A stretch of DNA of 64,000 nt from CAITSH01 sp025356665 (GCA_025356665.1 JANXRV010000069.1:1-64000), one strand, 5' to 3'; counted from the stretch's first letter, positions 51,237-61,714 are shown. Notes: generated from the letters alone by a model not told the origin. Made by a program: numbers and translations.

Positions 51237-53564
51237 ATGCTCAAGATCGAAATCGACGGCAAGCAGACCGAGGTGCAAAACGGCGCCACGGTGATGGATG
51301 CGGCCAATCAGCTGGATATTTACGTCCCGCACTTTTGTTATCACAAAAAGCTCTCGATCGCGGCGAACTGCCGCATGTGCCTGGTCCAGGTTGAAAAGGC
51401 ACCCAAGCCCATGCCGGCCTGCGCCACACCGGTTACCGATGGCATGAAGGTGCAGACCAACTCCGATTACGCAAAAAAAGCGCAAAAAGGCGTGATGGAG
51501 TTTTTGCTTATCAACCATCCCCTTGACTGCCCGATTTGCGACCAAGGCGGCGAGTGCCAGTTACAGGATCTTGCCGTAGGTTATGGCAAGAGTGCTTCGA
51601 GGTACAAGGAAGAAAAACGCGTCGTCTTCCACAAAAACATCGGGCCCTTGGTGTCTATGGAGGAAATGACCCGCTGCATCCACTGCACACGTTGCGTGCG
51701 CTTCGGCCAGGAAATCGCCGGGGTGATGGAACTGGGCATGATGGGCCGCGGTGAGCACTCCGAAATCGTGTCCTTTGTCGGCAAGACGGTCGACTCGGAA
51801 CTGTCGGGCAACATGATCGATCTTTGCCCCGTAGGTGCGCTGACCTCCAAGCCATTTCGATACAGCGCGCGGACCTGGGAATTGTCGCGCCGCAAATCGG
51901 TGGCGCCGCACGACAGTCTGGGCTCCAACCTGGTAGTACAGGTCAAGCAGGACAAGGTGATGCGCGTATTGCCCCTGGAGAATGACGAACTAAACGAATG
52001 CTGGCTTTCAGACAAAGACCGTTTTTCCTATGAAGGCTTGAATACCGACCGCCTGACGCAGCCCATGCTCAAGCAAGGCGGCGCATGGCGTGAAGTCGAC
52101 TGGCAGACGGCGCTGGAGTACGTCGCCAACGGTCTTAAGGACATAAAGGCCAATCACGGTGCGGCCGCCATCGGCGCGCTGTCCAGTCCGACGGCAACAC
52201 TGGAAGAAATGGCGCTCTTGGGCAAACTGGTGCGCGGATTGGGTGGTGACAATATTGATTTTCGCCTCCGCCAAACCGATTTTTCAGGCGATGGCAGGCG
52301 GGCCGGTGTGCCTTGGATGGGGATGAGTATTGCGGGCATCGCCGCGCTTGACCGCGTGCTGGTGGTTGGCTCCTTTTTGCGCAAGGACCATCCCCTGCTG
52401 GCCAACCGTCTGCGCCAGGCGGCCAAGCGCGGGACACAAATCAATGTAATCCATGCGACCGATGACAATCTGTTGATGCCGGTGCGCAACAAGGCGATCG
52501 TGCCGCCGCAGGACCTGCCCGCGGTTCTCGGGCAGGTGCTCAAGGCTGCCCTTGAGGCTAAGGGCAAGGCGGTACCGGCGGCGATTGCAAATGTGCAAGT
52601 GTCCAGCGACGCGAAAGCAATCGCCGACAGCCTCGTCTCGGGCAAATGCGTAGCCTTGCTGCTCGGCAATTTTGCCGGCCAACATCCGCAAGCGGCGCAA
52701 ATCTGGCTGCTGGCCCAAGAATTGTCGGCCACGCTCGATTGTTCTTTTGGGTTCACCGGTGAAGCCGCCAACACCGTTGGTGGTCACGTCGCTGCCTGTG
52801 TGCCTTCTGCGGGCGGGCTGAACGCCTCGACAATGCTAGCCAAGCCGCTTAGAGCCTACGTGATGCTTGGTGTGGAACCAGCGCTTGATTGTAACGACCC
52901 GGTTCTGGCCATGACCGCCATAAAGGGCGCTGACATGGTGGTAGCGATGACCGCGTTCCGGGGGCAGGCGGACGAATACGCCGATGTGCTGCTGCCAGTT
53001 GCGCCGTTCACCGAGACCTCCGGCAGTTTTATCAACGCCGAGGGACGCCTGCAAAGTTTCAACGGTGTGGTGCGCCCGCTGGGGGAAACACGGCCAGCCT
53101 GGAAAGTGCTGCGCGTCTTGGGCAACCTGCTCGGCCTTCCGGGTTTCGACCACGACAGCAGCGAGGCTGTGCGCGATGAGTGTTGCAAGGCCGCCGATCT
53201 TCCCGCGCGCCTGAACAACAGCTTGAACGGCATGGCGTTGCAGGTGTCCGCACCGGCAAAGGGCTTACAGCGTATCGCCGATGTACCGATCTATTCGACC
53301 GATCCTCTGGTGCGGAGGGCAGAATCGTTGCAACACACCGCTGACGCGGCGGCGCCCGCCGCGCGCATGAGCGCATCTCAACTGACCGCACTGGGCCTTA
53401 CTGACGGCCAGCAGGTCAGGGTGGGCCAAGGGAATGGCGAGGTGTTGCTGATCGCTCGCCTCGACAGCAGTGTGCCTGCCGGATGTGTTCGCGTGGCCTC
53501 GGCGCATGCGCTTACCGCATGCCTCGGCGCGATGTTTGGCGAATTGAGCGTGGTGAAAGCGTGA
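51237..53564 (+). CDS. nuoG: NADH-quinone oxidoreductase subunit G
   Basis: 775 residues. The N-terminal ferredoxin domain has Cys in HFCYHKKLSIAANCRMCLVQ and PACATPV. Further clusters are bound by HPLDCPICDQGGECQLQD and CIHCTRCVRFGQEIAG. The long C-terminal part is molybdopterin-oxidoreductase-like but without cofactor function. It carries electrons to NuoI. It overlaps nuoH by four bases. Confidence 0.97.
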   Translation: MLKIEIDGKQTEVQNGATVMDAANQLDIYVPHFCYHKKLSIAANCRMCLVQVEKAPKPMPACATPVTDGMKVQTNSDYAKKAQKGVMEFLLINHPLDCPICDQGGECQLQDLAVGYGKSASRYKEEKRVVFHKNIGPLVSMEEMTRCIHCTRCVRFGQEIAGVMELGMMGRGEHSEIVSFVGKTVDSELSGNMIDLCPVGALTSKPFRYSARTWELSRRKSVAPHDSLGSNLVVQVKQDKVMRVLPLENDELNECWLSDKDRFSYEGLNTDRLTQPMLKQGGAWREVDWQTALEYVANGLKDIKANHGAAAIGALSSPTATLEEMALLGKLVRGLGGDNIDFRLRQTDFSGDGRRAGVPWMGMSIAGIAALDRVLVVGSFLRKDHPLLANRLRQAAKRGTQINVIHATDDNLLMPVRNKAIVPPQDLPAVLGQVLKAALEAKGKAVPAAIANVQVSSDAKAIADSLVSGKCVALLLGNFAGQHPQAAQIWLLAQELSATLDCSFGFTGEAANTVGGHVAACVPSAGGLNASTMLAKPLRAYVMLGVEPALDCNDPVLAMTAIKGADMVVAMTAFRGQADEYADVLLPVAPFTETSGSFINAEGRLQSFNGVVRPLGETRPAWKVLRVLGNLLGLPGFDHDSSEAVRDECCKAADLPARLNNSLNGMALQVSAPAKGLQRIADVPIYSTDPLVRRAESLQHTADAAAPAARMSASQLTALGLTDGQQVRVGQGNGEVLLIARLDSSVPAGCVRVASAHALTACLGAMFGELSVVKA

Positions 53565-54649
53565 ACGAAATTATTCAGACCCTGTCTGGACTTTCCTCCG
53601 CGTGGTTCGGTCCCCATTGGGGGCCGGCGCTGTTCACGCTTGGCAAGACCCTGGTGCTGATCGCTTGCATCGTAGTGCCCATGTTCTTGTGCGTTGCCTA
53701 CCTGACGCTTTGGGAGCGCAAGCTTATCGGTTGGATCCAGATTCGTATCGGCCCCAACCGGGTCGGCCCCTTTGGCCTGCTCCAGCCCATCGCCGACGGC
53801 GTGAAACTGCTATTCAAGGAAATTATCCTTCCGACCAATGCCAGCAAGGGACTTTTCATCCTGGCGCCAATGGTCGGCCTGATGCCGGCCCTGGCGGCAT
53901 GGGCGGTCATCCCTTTCAGCCCCGAGGTGGTGCTTGCGGACGTCAATGCCGGTCTGCTCTATATCATGGCGCTCACCTCCATCGGCGTTTACAGCGTCAT
54001 CATTGCCGGTTGGGCATCCAATTCAAAATACGCCTTCCTTGGCGCCATGCGCTCGGCCGCGCAGATGGTCTCTTACGAGATCGCCATGGGTTTCGCGCTG
54101 GTCGTAGTCCTGATGGTCTCTGGCAGCCTCAATATCTCCGACATCGTTAACGCCCAGGCGAAAGGCCGTTTTGCTGACAGCGGACTGAATCTGCTGTCAT
54201 GGAACTGGCTGCCCCTGTTGCCCATCTGCGTGGTCTACTTCATCTCCGGTGTGGCGGAAACCAATCGCGCCCCGTTTGACGTCGTTGAGGGTGAGTCTGA
54301 AATCGTCGCCGGCCACATGGTGGAATATTCGGGCATGACTTTCGCACTGTTTTTCATGGCCGAGTACATGAACATGATCCTGCTGTCGACGCTGACGGTG
54401 ATCATGTTCTTCGGCGGCTGGGTATCGCCGATTGATTCGCCGGTGTTTCACCTGATTCCGTCTTTCGGCTGGCTGTTTATCAAGGTGTTCTGTGTCGCAT
54501 CGATGTTCCTCTGGATCCGCGCGACCTTTCCGCGCTATCGCTACGACCAGATCATGCGACTGGGCTGGAAGATATTCATCCCGGTTACGCTGGTCTGGCT
54601 GGTGGTGATAGGTGCCTGGATGCAGACGCCTTGGAATATCTGGGGATAG
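53561..54649 (+). CDS. nuoH: NADH-quinone oxidoreductase subunit H
   Basis: 362 residues with eight or more membrane helices. LTLWERKLIGWIQIRIGPNRVGP is conserved (seen as ERKLIGWIQIRIGPNRVGP), with AETNRAPFDVVEGESEIVAG, the loop at the quinone entrance. The start GTG 53561 overlaps the nuoG stop (GTGA). It joins the peripheral and membrane arms. Confidence 0.97.
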   Translation: MNEIIQTLSGLSSAWFGPHWGPALFTLGKTLVLIACIVVPMFLCVAYLTLWERKLIGWIQIRIGPNRVGPFGLLQPIADGVKLLFKEIILPTNASKGLFILAPMVGLMPALAAWAVIPFSPEVVLADVNAGLLYIMALTSIGVYSVIIAGWASNSKYAFLGAMRSAAQMVSYEIAMGFALVVVLMVSGSLNISDIVNAQAKGRFADSGLNLLSWNWLPLLPICVVYFISGVAETNRAPFDVVEGESEIVAGHMVEYSGMTFALFFMAEYMNMILLSTLTVIMFFGGWVSPIDSPVFHLIPSFGWLFIKVFCVASMFLWIRATFPRYRYDQIMRLGWKIFIPVTLVWLVVIGAWMQTPWNIWG

Positions 54650-54655
54650 GACAAG

Positions 54656-55162
54656 ATGATGGTCCAAAATTTTTTCGCTAACACCCGTGATTTTTTCCGC
54701 TCCTTCCTGTTGCTCGAGTTGGCCCGTGGCATGGCGCTTACCGGCAGGCATTTGTTTGCACGCAAGATAACAGTGCAGTTCCCGGATGAGAAAACCCCGC
54801 AAAGCCCGCGCTTCCGCGGCCTTCACGCGCTGCGGCGTTACCCCAACGGGGAGGAGCGCTGCATCGCCTGCAAGCTTTGTGAGGCTGTTTGTCCGGCACT
54901 TGCCATCACAATCGAGTCAGAGCAGCGTGATGACGGCACCCGTCGGACGACGCGTTACGATATCGATCTGACCAAGTGCATTTTCTGCGGCTTTTGCGAG
55001 GAATCCTGCCCGGTCGACTCCATTGTCGAAACACGACTGTTCGAGTATCACGGCGAAAAGCGCGGCGACCTTTACTACACCAAGGACATGCTGCTCGCCG
55101 TTGGTGACAAGTATGAAGAACAGATTGCCCGGGACCGCGCCACAGACGCGGCGTACCGATAG
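54656..55162 (+). CDS. nuoI: NADH-quinone oxidoreductase subunit I
   Basis: 168 residues. Two [4Fe-4S] motifs, CIACKLCEAVCP and CIFCGFCEESCP, bind clusters N6a and N6b. RFRGLHALRRYPNGEERC is the conserved lead-in. It passes electrons to NuoB. It starts 6 bases after nuoH and ends in TAG. Confidence 0.97.
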   Translation: MMVQNFFANTRDFFRSFLLLELARGMALTGRHLFARKITVQFPDEKTPQSPRFRGLHALRRYPNGEERCIACKLCEAVCPALAITIESEQRDDGTRRTTRYDIDLTKCIFCGFCEESCPVDSIVETRLFEYHGEKRGDLYYTKDMLLAVGDKYEEQIARDRATDAAYR

Positions 55163-55180
55163 AGTTCGGATGCCCAACCG

Positions 55181-55786
55181 ATGAATTTTGAAACCCTGAC
55201 GTTCTATTTTTTCGCGGCAATCATGCTGTTCTCGGCGCTGCGCGTGATTACCGCGCGCAATCCGGTGCACGCTGCGCTTTTCCTTGTGCTGGCGTTCTTT
55301 ACCGCATCTGTTATCTGGATGCTGCTCAAAGCGGAGTTTCTGGCGATTGTGCTGGTTCTGGTTTATGTCGGGGCGGTGATGGTGCTGTTCCTGTTTGTGG
55401 TCATGATGCTTGACATCAATCTCGATCGCATGCGCGAGGGCTTCTGGAGCTATTTGCCCCTTGGTGCGACCGTAGGCTTGCTGATGATCGTCGAGATGGT
55501 GCTGGTTCTGAGCGGCCGCTATTTCGGACTCGCCGCTATGCCGGCGCCGCCGGATCCGGGCAAAGCGTATAGCAACACGCGTGAACTGGGCCGTGTCCTC
55601 TACACCGATTATATCTACGCGTTTGAGCTGGCCGGGGTGGTGTTGCTGGTGGCGATCATCGCCGCCATCGCCCTGACGCTGCGCCGGCGCAAGGACACCA
55701 AGGGCCAGGATCCTTCCAGGCAGGTCGCTGTAAAACGCGCCGACCGTGTGCGCATCGTGTCGATGCCCTCCGAAAAGAACGATTAG
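55181..55786 (+). CDS. nuoJ: NADH-quinone oxidoreductase subunit J
   Basis: 201 residues with five membrane helices. NPVHAALFLVLAFF and AIVLVLVYVGAVMVLFLFVVMML (seen as LVYVGAVMVLFLFV) are the family signature. The C-terminus is basic and soluble. It is part of the membrane arm. Confidence 0.96.
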   Translation: MNFETLTFYFFAAIMLFSALRVITARNPVHAALFLVLAFFTASVIWMLLKAEFLAIVLVLVYVGAVMVLFLFVVMMLDINLDRMREGFWSYLPLGATVGLLMIVEMVLVLSGRYFGLAAMPAPPDPGKAYSNTRELGRVLYTDYIYAFELAGVVLLVAIIAAIALTLRRRKDTKGQDPSRQVAVKRADRVRIVSMPSEKND

Positions 55787-55829
55787 CCATGCCTAAAACA
55801 ACAATATCGAATAACCAGGGAGCGACTGC

Positions 55830-56135
55830 GTGCTGTCCTTATCGCATTACCTGATTCTGTCCGCGGCGCTGTTCGCCATCAGCATTGTCGGCATATTCCT
55901 CAATCGGAAGAACGTCATCGTTCTTTTAATGGCGATCGAGTTGATGCTGCTCGCCGTCAACATGAACTTCATCGCTTTTTCACACTACTTGGGCGATCTC
56001 GCCGGGCAGGTGTTCGTGTTTTTCATCCTCACCGTCGCGGCCGCCGAGTCGGCGATCGGTCTCGCCATTCTTGTGGTTCTGTTCCGCAATCTCTCGACCA
56101 TTGATGTCGAAGACCTTGACGGACTGAAGGGCTAG
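55830..56135 (+). CDS. nuoK: NADH-quinone oxidoreductase subunit K
   Basis: 101 residues with three membrane helices. LFAISIVGIFLNRKNVIVLLMAIELMLLAVNMNF contains the key membrane glutamate (in AIELMLLAVN), and the second is in AAAESAIGLA. The start is GTG 55830 with GGGAG upstream. It lies 43 bases after nuoJ. Confidence 0.96.
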   Translation: MLSLSHYLILSAALFAISIVGIFLNRKNVIVLLMAIELMLLAVNMNFIAFSHYLGDLAGQVFVFFILTVAAAESAIGLAILVVLFRNLSTIDVEDLDGLKG

Positions 56136-56146
56136 GCGCCGCGATC

Positions 56147-58153
56147 ATGACTGGCATGCAAAAGATCTATCTGCTCGCACCCTTGGCGCCCCTGGCAGGT
56201 GCGCTGGTCGCCGGCCTGTTCGGACGCCAGGTCGGTCGGGCGGGGGCACACTGGGTAACCATCATTGGTGTGGCGATTTCGCTGCTGGCCTCGCTCGCTA
56301 TATTTGCCGATGTACTCAAGGGCAATGTTTTCAACGGATCTGTCTACACCTGGCTGACCTCGGGCGAAACCCGTTTTGAGATCGGATTCTTGATCGATCG
56401 ACTGACGGCTTTGATGATGGTTGTGGTGACCTTTGTGTCGCTTATGGTGCACATCTACACCATAGGCTACATGGCGGAAGATCCGGGTTACCAGCGCTTT
56501 TTCTCCTATATCTCGCTGTTCACCTTCTCCATGCTGATGCTCGTGATGAGCAACAATTTTGTGCAACTGTTTTTCGGATGGGAGGCCGTGGGCGTTGTGT
56601 CCTACCTGCTGATCGGTTTCTGGTACACCCGGCCAACGGCGATTTACGCCAATCTCAAGGCATTTCTGGTCAATCGTGTTGGCGATTTTGGTTTCCTCAT
56701 CGGAATTGGCCTGGTGCTCGCGTACTTCGGCACGCTCGATTACGCCGCGGTGTTCTCGCAGGCTGCGCAGTTCAAGAGCGCCACAATAGAGATCCTCCCG
56801 GGTTCGACCTGGATGCTGCTGACGGTGATTTGTATCTGCCTGTTCATCGGCGCAATGGGTAAATCGGCGCAGTTCCCGCTGCACGTATGGCTGCCCGATT
56901 CGATGGAAGGTCCGACACCGATTTCAGCACTGATTCATGCCGCGACCATGGTCACCGCGGGTATTTTCATGGTGGCGCGCATGTCACCGCTGTTCGAGTT
57001 GTCTGAAACCGCGCTGTCCTTTGTCATGATCATCGGTGCCATTACCGCGTTCTTCATGGCCCTGATCGCGCTGGTTGTCTATGACATCAAGCGCGTCGTG
57101 GCGTATTCGACTCTTTCACAACTGGGTTACATGACTGTGGCGCTTGGCGCCTCGGCGTATTCGGCCGCAATTTTCCACCTCATGACACACGCGTTTTTCA
57201 AGGCGGTGTTATTCCTTGGGGCGGGCTCGGTCATCATCGCCATGCACCATGAGCAGGACATGCGCAAAATGGGTGGGCTGCGCAAATACATGCCCATCAC
57301 CTACCTTACGGTGCTCATCGGGGCGCTGGCAAACGCCGGCTTTCCGCCTTTCGCCGGATTCTTCTCCAAGGACACCATTATCGAGGCCGTGCATGCCTCC
57401 CATACACCCGGAGCAGGTATCGCCTATGTGGCAGTGTTGCTTGGCGTGTTTGTCGGTGCAGTCTATTCCTTCCGTTTGGTGTTCTTCGCTTTTCACGGCA
57501 AGGAGCGCTTCGACACCTCCAACTCGGGTCACGGACAGGCTCATGCGGGGGGGCATGGTCACGATGACCATGGCCATGGCGTGGTTCCGCACGAATCGCC
57601 CTGGGTGGTTTGGCTGCCCCTGGTGCTACTGGCCATTCCATCCGTGGCAGCGGGCTGGCTGATTGGCACCGTTCTATACGGGGGCTACTTTGACGGGGCC
57701 ATTTATTTCTCAGACGCGCATCCGGTGATGAAGGAGCTCGCCGGAGAGTTCCACGGTGTCTGGCCAATGATGATGCACGGCCTGACCGGCTTGCCGTTCT
57801 GGTTTGCAATGGCCGGTCTTGTCGTCGCTTGGTACCTCTATATCCTGCGGCCCGACATGCCGGCCGTGTTGCGCAAAAAAATGGGCGTTCTGGTCTTTGT
57901 GCTGGAAGAGAAATACGGCTTCGATCGCTTTAACGACTGGTTCTTTGCCGGCGGCGCGCGCGTGGTGGGAAGCGGATTGTGGAAATTCGGCGATGTGACC
58001 ATCATCGACGGCATAATGGTTAACGGAACCGCCCGGCTCGTCGGCTGGGTTGCCGGCGTTGTCCGGCTATTCCAATCCGGATACATCTATCACTATGCTT
58101 TCGCCATGATTATTGGGGTCTTTGTGTTGCTAACGCTCTGGCTCCCCAGGTGA
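56147..58153 (+). CDS. nuoL: NADH-quinone oxidoreductase subunit L
   Basis: 668 residues of the Mrp-type antiporter family. The key segments are LFFGWEAVGVVSYLLIGFW, KSAQFPLHVWLPDSMEGPTPISALIHAATMV (seen as HVWLPDSMEGPTPIS) and YSTLSQLGYM. A His/Gly/Asp-rich loop (HAGGHGHDDHGHG) lies near residue 470. The long C-terminal lateral helix is present. Confidence 0.97.
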   Translation: MTGMQKIYLLAPLAPLAGALVAGLFGRQVGRAGAHWVTIIGVAISLLASLAIFADVLKGNVFNGSVYTWLTSGETRFEIGFLIDRLTALMMVVVTFVSLMVHIYTIGYMAEDPGYQRFFSYISLFTFSMLMLVMSNNFVQLFFGWEAVGVVSYLLIGFWYTRPTAIYANLKAFLVNRVGDFGFLIGIGLVLAYFGTLDYAAVFSQAAQFKSATIEILPGSTWMLLTVICICLFIGAMGKSAQFPLHVWLPDSMEGPTPISALIHAATMVTAGIFMVARMSPLFELSETALSFVMIIGAITAFFMALIALVVYDIKRVVAYSTLSQLGYMTVALGASAYSAAIFHLMTHAFFKAVLFLGAGSVIIAMHHEQDMRKMGGLRKYMPITYLTVLIGALANAGFPPFAGFFSKDTIIEAVHASHTPGAGIAYVAVLLGVFVGAVYSFRLVFFAFHGKERFDTSNSGHGQAHAGGHGHDDHGHGVVPHESPWVVWLPLVLLAIPSVAAGWLIGTVLYGGYFDGAIYFSDAHPVMKELAGEFHGVWPMMMHGLTGLPFWFAMAGLVVAWYLYILRPDMPAVLRKKMGVLVFVLEEKYGFDRFNDWFFAGGARVVGSGLWKFGDVTIIDGIMVNGTARLVGWVAGVVRLFQSGYIYHYAFAMIIGVFVLLTLWLPR

Positions 58154-59634
58154 TGATGATGACCCCCTGGCTCTCTTTGTCGATCTGGATACCCATCCTG
58201 ACTGCGCTGGCGGTGCTCGCAACAGGTGATGACAAGAATGCGCGTCTTGCGCGCGTGCTGGCCCTGACAGGCGCACTTGCCGGCATGCTGGTGACTATCC
58301 CGTTATGGACAGGGTTCAATCCCCAGTCTGGCGCAATGCAGTTCAGTGAAATGAAGCCCTGGATCGAGCGCTACAACATCAATTACCACCTGGGCGTGGA
58401 CGGTATTTCAATGCTGTTTGTATTGCTTAACAGCTTCATTACCGTGCTGGTTGTTATTGCGGGCAGGGAAGTGATCCAGAAACGCGTGGCGCAGTACATG
58501 GCGGCCTTCCTGATGATGTCAGGCCTCATGAACGGCGTGTTCTCGGCGCTCGACGGCATGCTCTTTTACGTGTTTTTCGAGGCAACGCTGATTCCGATGT
58601 ACATCGTCATCGGCATATGGGGAGGGCAGAACCGCGTTTATGCGGCGATGAAATTTTTCCTCTACACACTGCTCGGCTCCTTGCTGATGTTGGTGGCCTT
58701 TTTATACCTGTTCAATAAGTCGGGCGGTAGTTTCGAGATTCTGGACTGGCACACACTCCCGCTGGCGATGCCGGCGCAACTCATGCTGTTCGCCGCCTTC
58801 TTCCTCGCGTTTTCCGTCAAGGTGCCGATGTGGCCGGTGCATACCTGGCTGCCCGATGCCCACGTAGAGGCGCCCACCGGCGGGTCCGCGGTGCTTGCGG
58901 CCATTATGCTAAAGCTCGGCGCCTACGGTTTTGTGCGCTTCTCACTGCCCATACTGCCCGACGCCAGTCATTACCTGTCCGGATTCATGATCACCTTGTC
59001 GCTCGTCGCCGTCGTCTATATCGGCCTCGTCGCACTGGTGCAGACTGACATGAAAAAACTGGTCGCCTATTCGTCGATTTCACACATGGGCTTTGTCACG
59101 CTGGGATTCTTCATTTTCAACGCTTACGGCGTTGAAGGCGCGCTGGTGCAGATGATTTCCCACGGCTTTGTGTCGGCGGCAATGTTTCTTAGCATAGGTG
59201 TCATGTACGACCGCATGCACTCACGCAACATCGCCGACTACGGCGGTGTGGTCAACACCATGCCAAAATTCGCCGCGCTGATGCTGTTCTTTGCCATGGC
59301 CAATTGCGGCGTACCCGCGACATCGGGCTTTGTCGGCGAGTTCATGGTCATCATGGGCGCGATCAAGTTCAATTTCTGGATCGGGCTGCTTGCCGCGACG
59401 ACTTTGATATTCGGTGCCGCTTATACGCTCTGGATGTACAAGCGTGTGATTTTTGGCCCCGTTGCCAATTCGCATGTGGCTGAGCTCAAGGACATCAACG
59501 GACGTGAACTGCTGGTCCTGGGGGCCCTCGCCCTGGCGGTGCTCGTCATGGGTGTCTACCCCCTTCCGTTCACCGAAGTGATGCACGCATCGGTGAACGA
59601 TCTTCTCAAGCATGTAGCGCTGAGCAAGCTCTGA
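58153..59634 (+). CDS. nuoM: NADH-quinone oxidoreductase subunit M
   Basis: 493 residues, antiporter-like. NYHLGVDGISMLFVLLN, FFEATLIPMYIVIGIWGG, HTWLPDAHVEAPTGGSAVLAA (in part) and YSSISHMGFVTLG are as in NuoM. The 5' end has four start codons in a row (GTG and three ATG from 58150), so the exact start is unclear. It overlaps the nuoL stop. Confidence 0.96.
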   Translation: MMMTPWLSLSIWIPILTALAVLATGDDKNARLARVLALTGALAGMLVTIPLWTGFNPQSGAMQFSEMKPWIERYNINYHLGVDGISMLFVLLNSFITVLVVIAGREVIQKRVAQYMAAFLMMSGLMNGVFSALDGMLFYVFFEATLIPMYIVIGIWGGQNRVYAAMKFFLYTLLGSLLMLVAFLYLFNKSGGSFEILDWHTLPLAMPAQLMLFAAFFLAFSVKVPMWPVHTWLPDAHVEAPTGGSAVLAAIMLKLGAYGFVRFSLPILPDASHYLSGFMITLSLVAVVYIGLVALVQTDMKKLVAYSSISHMGFVTLGFFIFNAYGVEGALVQMISHGFVSAAMFLSIGVMYDRMHSRNIADYGGVVNTMPKFAALMLFFAMANCGVPATSGFVGEFMVIMGAIKFNFWIGLLAATTLIFGAAYTLWMYKRVIFGPVANSHVAELKDINGRELLVLGALALAVLVMGVYPLPFTEVMHASVNDLLKHVALSKL

Positions 59635-61112
59635 TGACCCCATTTACGCCTCCCGACTTCGCGCCGGCCATCGCCGAGATGTTCCTGCTGGCGATGACGC
59701 TGTTCATCGTCGTCGTCGACCTGTTCCTGCCCAAGCGCTGGCGCATCGTCACTTATGCCTTGGCGCAGTTCGCGTTGCTCGGTTGCGCGGTGCTCACCGT
59801 GGGCTTCGTGCAAGCTACTGGCGGGGATGTCATTAACACCTTTAACGGCATGTATGTCTCGGATGTCATGGGGGCGATGCTAAAACTGGCCACCTACATC
59901 TGTGTGTCCACCTGCCTTGTCTATACGCGCCGCTACCTGGAGGAGCGCAATTTGCTCAGTGGCGAGTTCATAGCGCTGCTGCTGTTTGCGACACTGGGCA
60001 TGATGGTCATGATATCCGCCAGCCACTTCCTGTCGCTGTACATCGGACTGGAACTGCTGTCGCTTTGTCTTTATGCCCTGGTCGCGCTCAATCGCGACTC
60101 TGCGGCATCGACCGAAGCCGCGATGAAATACTTCGTGCTTGGCGCCCTGGCATCGGGCTTGCTGCTTTACGGCATGTCGATGATCTACGGTGCGACGGGT
60201 ACACTCGATCTTTCCGGTGTCGCCAAGGCTATTGAACTTGGGCGTGCTGACAAGACGGTGCTGGTGTTTGGTCTGGTGTTTCTGGTTTCCGGCCTAGCCT
60301 TCAAGTTGGGCGTCGTGCCTTTCCACATGTGGATTCCGGACGTTTATCACGGCGCCCCCACCGCCATGACGCTGGTTATCGCCACGGCGCCAAAACTCGC
60401 TGCTTTCGCAATGTCTATTCGCCTGCTGGTGAACGGCCTGCTGCCGCTGGCCGTCGACTGGCAGCAGATGTTGGTGATCATGGCGGTGCTGTCGCTCGCC
60501 ATCGGCAACCTCGCGGCCATCGCCCAGACCAACATCAAGCGCATGCTGGCATATTCGACTATCTCGCACATGGGCTTCATGCTGCTGGGCTTGTTGTCTG
60601 GCGTGGTCGGTGGCAACTGGCTCAACGCAGCCGATTCCTACAGTGCGGCCATGTTTTACGTGGTGGTTTACGTGTTGATGAGCCTTGGCGCGTTCGGCAT
60701 GGTGCTATTTCTGTCGCGCGCTGGATTCGAGGCGGAAAACATCGATGATTTTCGCGGACTCAACCAGCGCAGCCCCTGGTATGCCTTTATCATGCTGTTG
60801 CTGATGTTTTCCATGGCGGGAGTGCCTCCCACAGCCGGCTTCTATGCCAAGCTGTCGGTGATCCAGTCAACTATTGCCGCAGACCAGATTTGGCTCGCCG
60901 TGGTGGCAGTGATGTTCTCGCTAATCGGCGCGTTCTACTACCTGCGCATCGTCAAGCTGATGTACTTTGATGACGCACGCGATACGTCGCCGCTGGTCGC
61001 CGACTGGGATATGCGTTTTTTGTTGTCGGCTAACGGCCTTGCCATCCTGCTGATCGGACTTGCCCCGCAGTCGTTGATGGCCATGTCTTTCCTTGCCATC
61101 AAGGCGCTCTGA
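59634..61112 (+). CDS. nuoN: NADH-quinone oxidoreductase subunit N
   Basis: 492 residues, the third antiporter-like subunit. GLELLSLCLYALVALNRDS, FHMWIPDVYHGAPTAM and YSTISHMGFMLLGL are conserved. ATG 59634 overlaps the nuoM stop by one base. It ends the nuo operon; no clear terminator is seen after it. Confidence 0.96.
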   Translation: MTPFTPPDFAPAIAEMFLLAMTLFIVVVDLFLPKRWRIVTYALAQFALLGCAVLTVGFVQATGGDVINTFNGMYVSDVMGAMLKLATYICVSTCLVYTRRYLEERNLLSGEFIALLLFATLGMMVMISASHFLSLYIGLELLSLCLYALVALNRDSAASTEAAMKYFVLGALASGLLLYGMSMIYGATGTLDLSGVAKAIELGRADKTVLVFGLVFLVSGLAFKLGVVPFHMWIPDVYHGAPTAMTLVIATAPKLAAFAMSIRLLVNGLLPLAVDWQQMLVIMAVLSLAIGNLAAIAQTNIKRMLAYSTISHMGFMLLGLLSGVVGGNWLNAADSYSAAMFYVVVYVLMSLGAFGMVLFLSRAGFEAENIDDFRGLNQRSPWYAFIMLLLMFSMAGVPPTAGFYAKLSVIQSTIAADQIWLAVVAVMFSLIGAFYYLRIVKLMYFDDARDTSPLVADWDMRFLLSANGLAILLIGLAPQSLMAMSFLAIKAL

Positions 61113-61150
61113 AGGTTCAGGGTCACCCCGCGCACCTCAGCGTGTCCCCC

Positions 61151-61714
61151 ATGCCCGAAAGCAAGGATTTGACCGAGCACCAGGTGTCGAGCGAAAGCGT
61201 GTTCGACGGCGTTTTACTCAAGGTCAGGCGGGACATCGTCAGACTGCCTGATGGCAGCAATGGCGGCCGTGAATATATAGAGCATTGCGGCGCAGTCGCC
61301 ATCATCCCGATTCTTGACACTGGCGAGATTGTGTTCGAGCGTCAGTACCGCTATCCGCTGCGCACGACCATGATAGAAATTCCGGCCGGAAAAATAGACG
61401 CCGGGGAAGAGCCGCTGGCCACCGCGCGGCGCGAGTTGCTCGAAGAAACGGGCTATTCGGCACGCGATTGGGCGCACTTGATGACGTTTCATCCGGTCAT
61501 CGCCTACTCAACCGAACGCATTGAGATTTTCATCGCGCGTGGCTTAAGCTTGCAACAGCAAAAGCTTGACGATGGTGAGTTTCTTGAGGTGTTCACCGCG
61601 CCGCTGGCGACGGCCCTAGAATGGGTTCGTACCGGCACCATCACCGACTCCAAGACCATTATTGGACTGATGTGGCTGGACAAACAGCAGTCGGGCGCTT
61701 GGCCGGTTGCTTAA
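61151..61714 (+). CDS. Nudix hydrolase, ADP-ribose pyrophosphatase type
   Basis: 187 residues. The Nudix box is GKIDAGEEPLATARRELLEETGY, fitting GX5EX7REUXEEXGU (last part RELLEETGY). VFERQYRYPLRTTMIEIPAG before it is typical of NudF/ADP-ribose pyrophosphatases. It probably hydrolyses ADP-ribose to AMP and ribose-5-phosphate. ATG 61151 is chosen; GTG 61142 is possible. It follows nuoN by 38 bases, a common neighbour. Confidence 0.9.
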   Translation: MPESKDLTEHQVSSESVFDGVLLKVRRDIVRLPDGSNGGREYIEHCGAVAIIPILDTGEIVFERQYRYPLRTTMIEIPAGKIDAGEEPLATARRELLEETGYSARDWAHLMTFHPVIAYSTERIEIFIARGLSLQQQKLDDGEFLEVFTAPLATALEWVRTGTITDSKTIIGLMWLDKQQSGAWPVA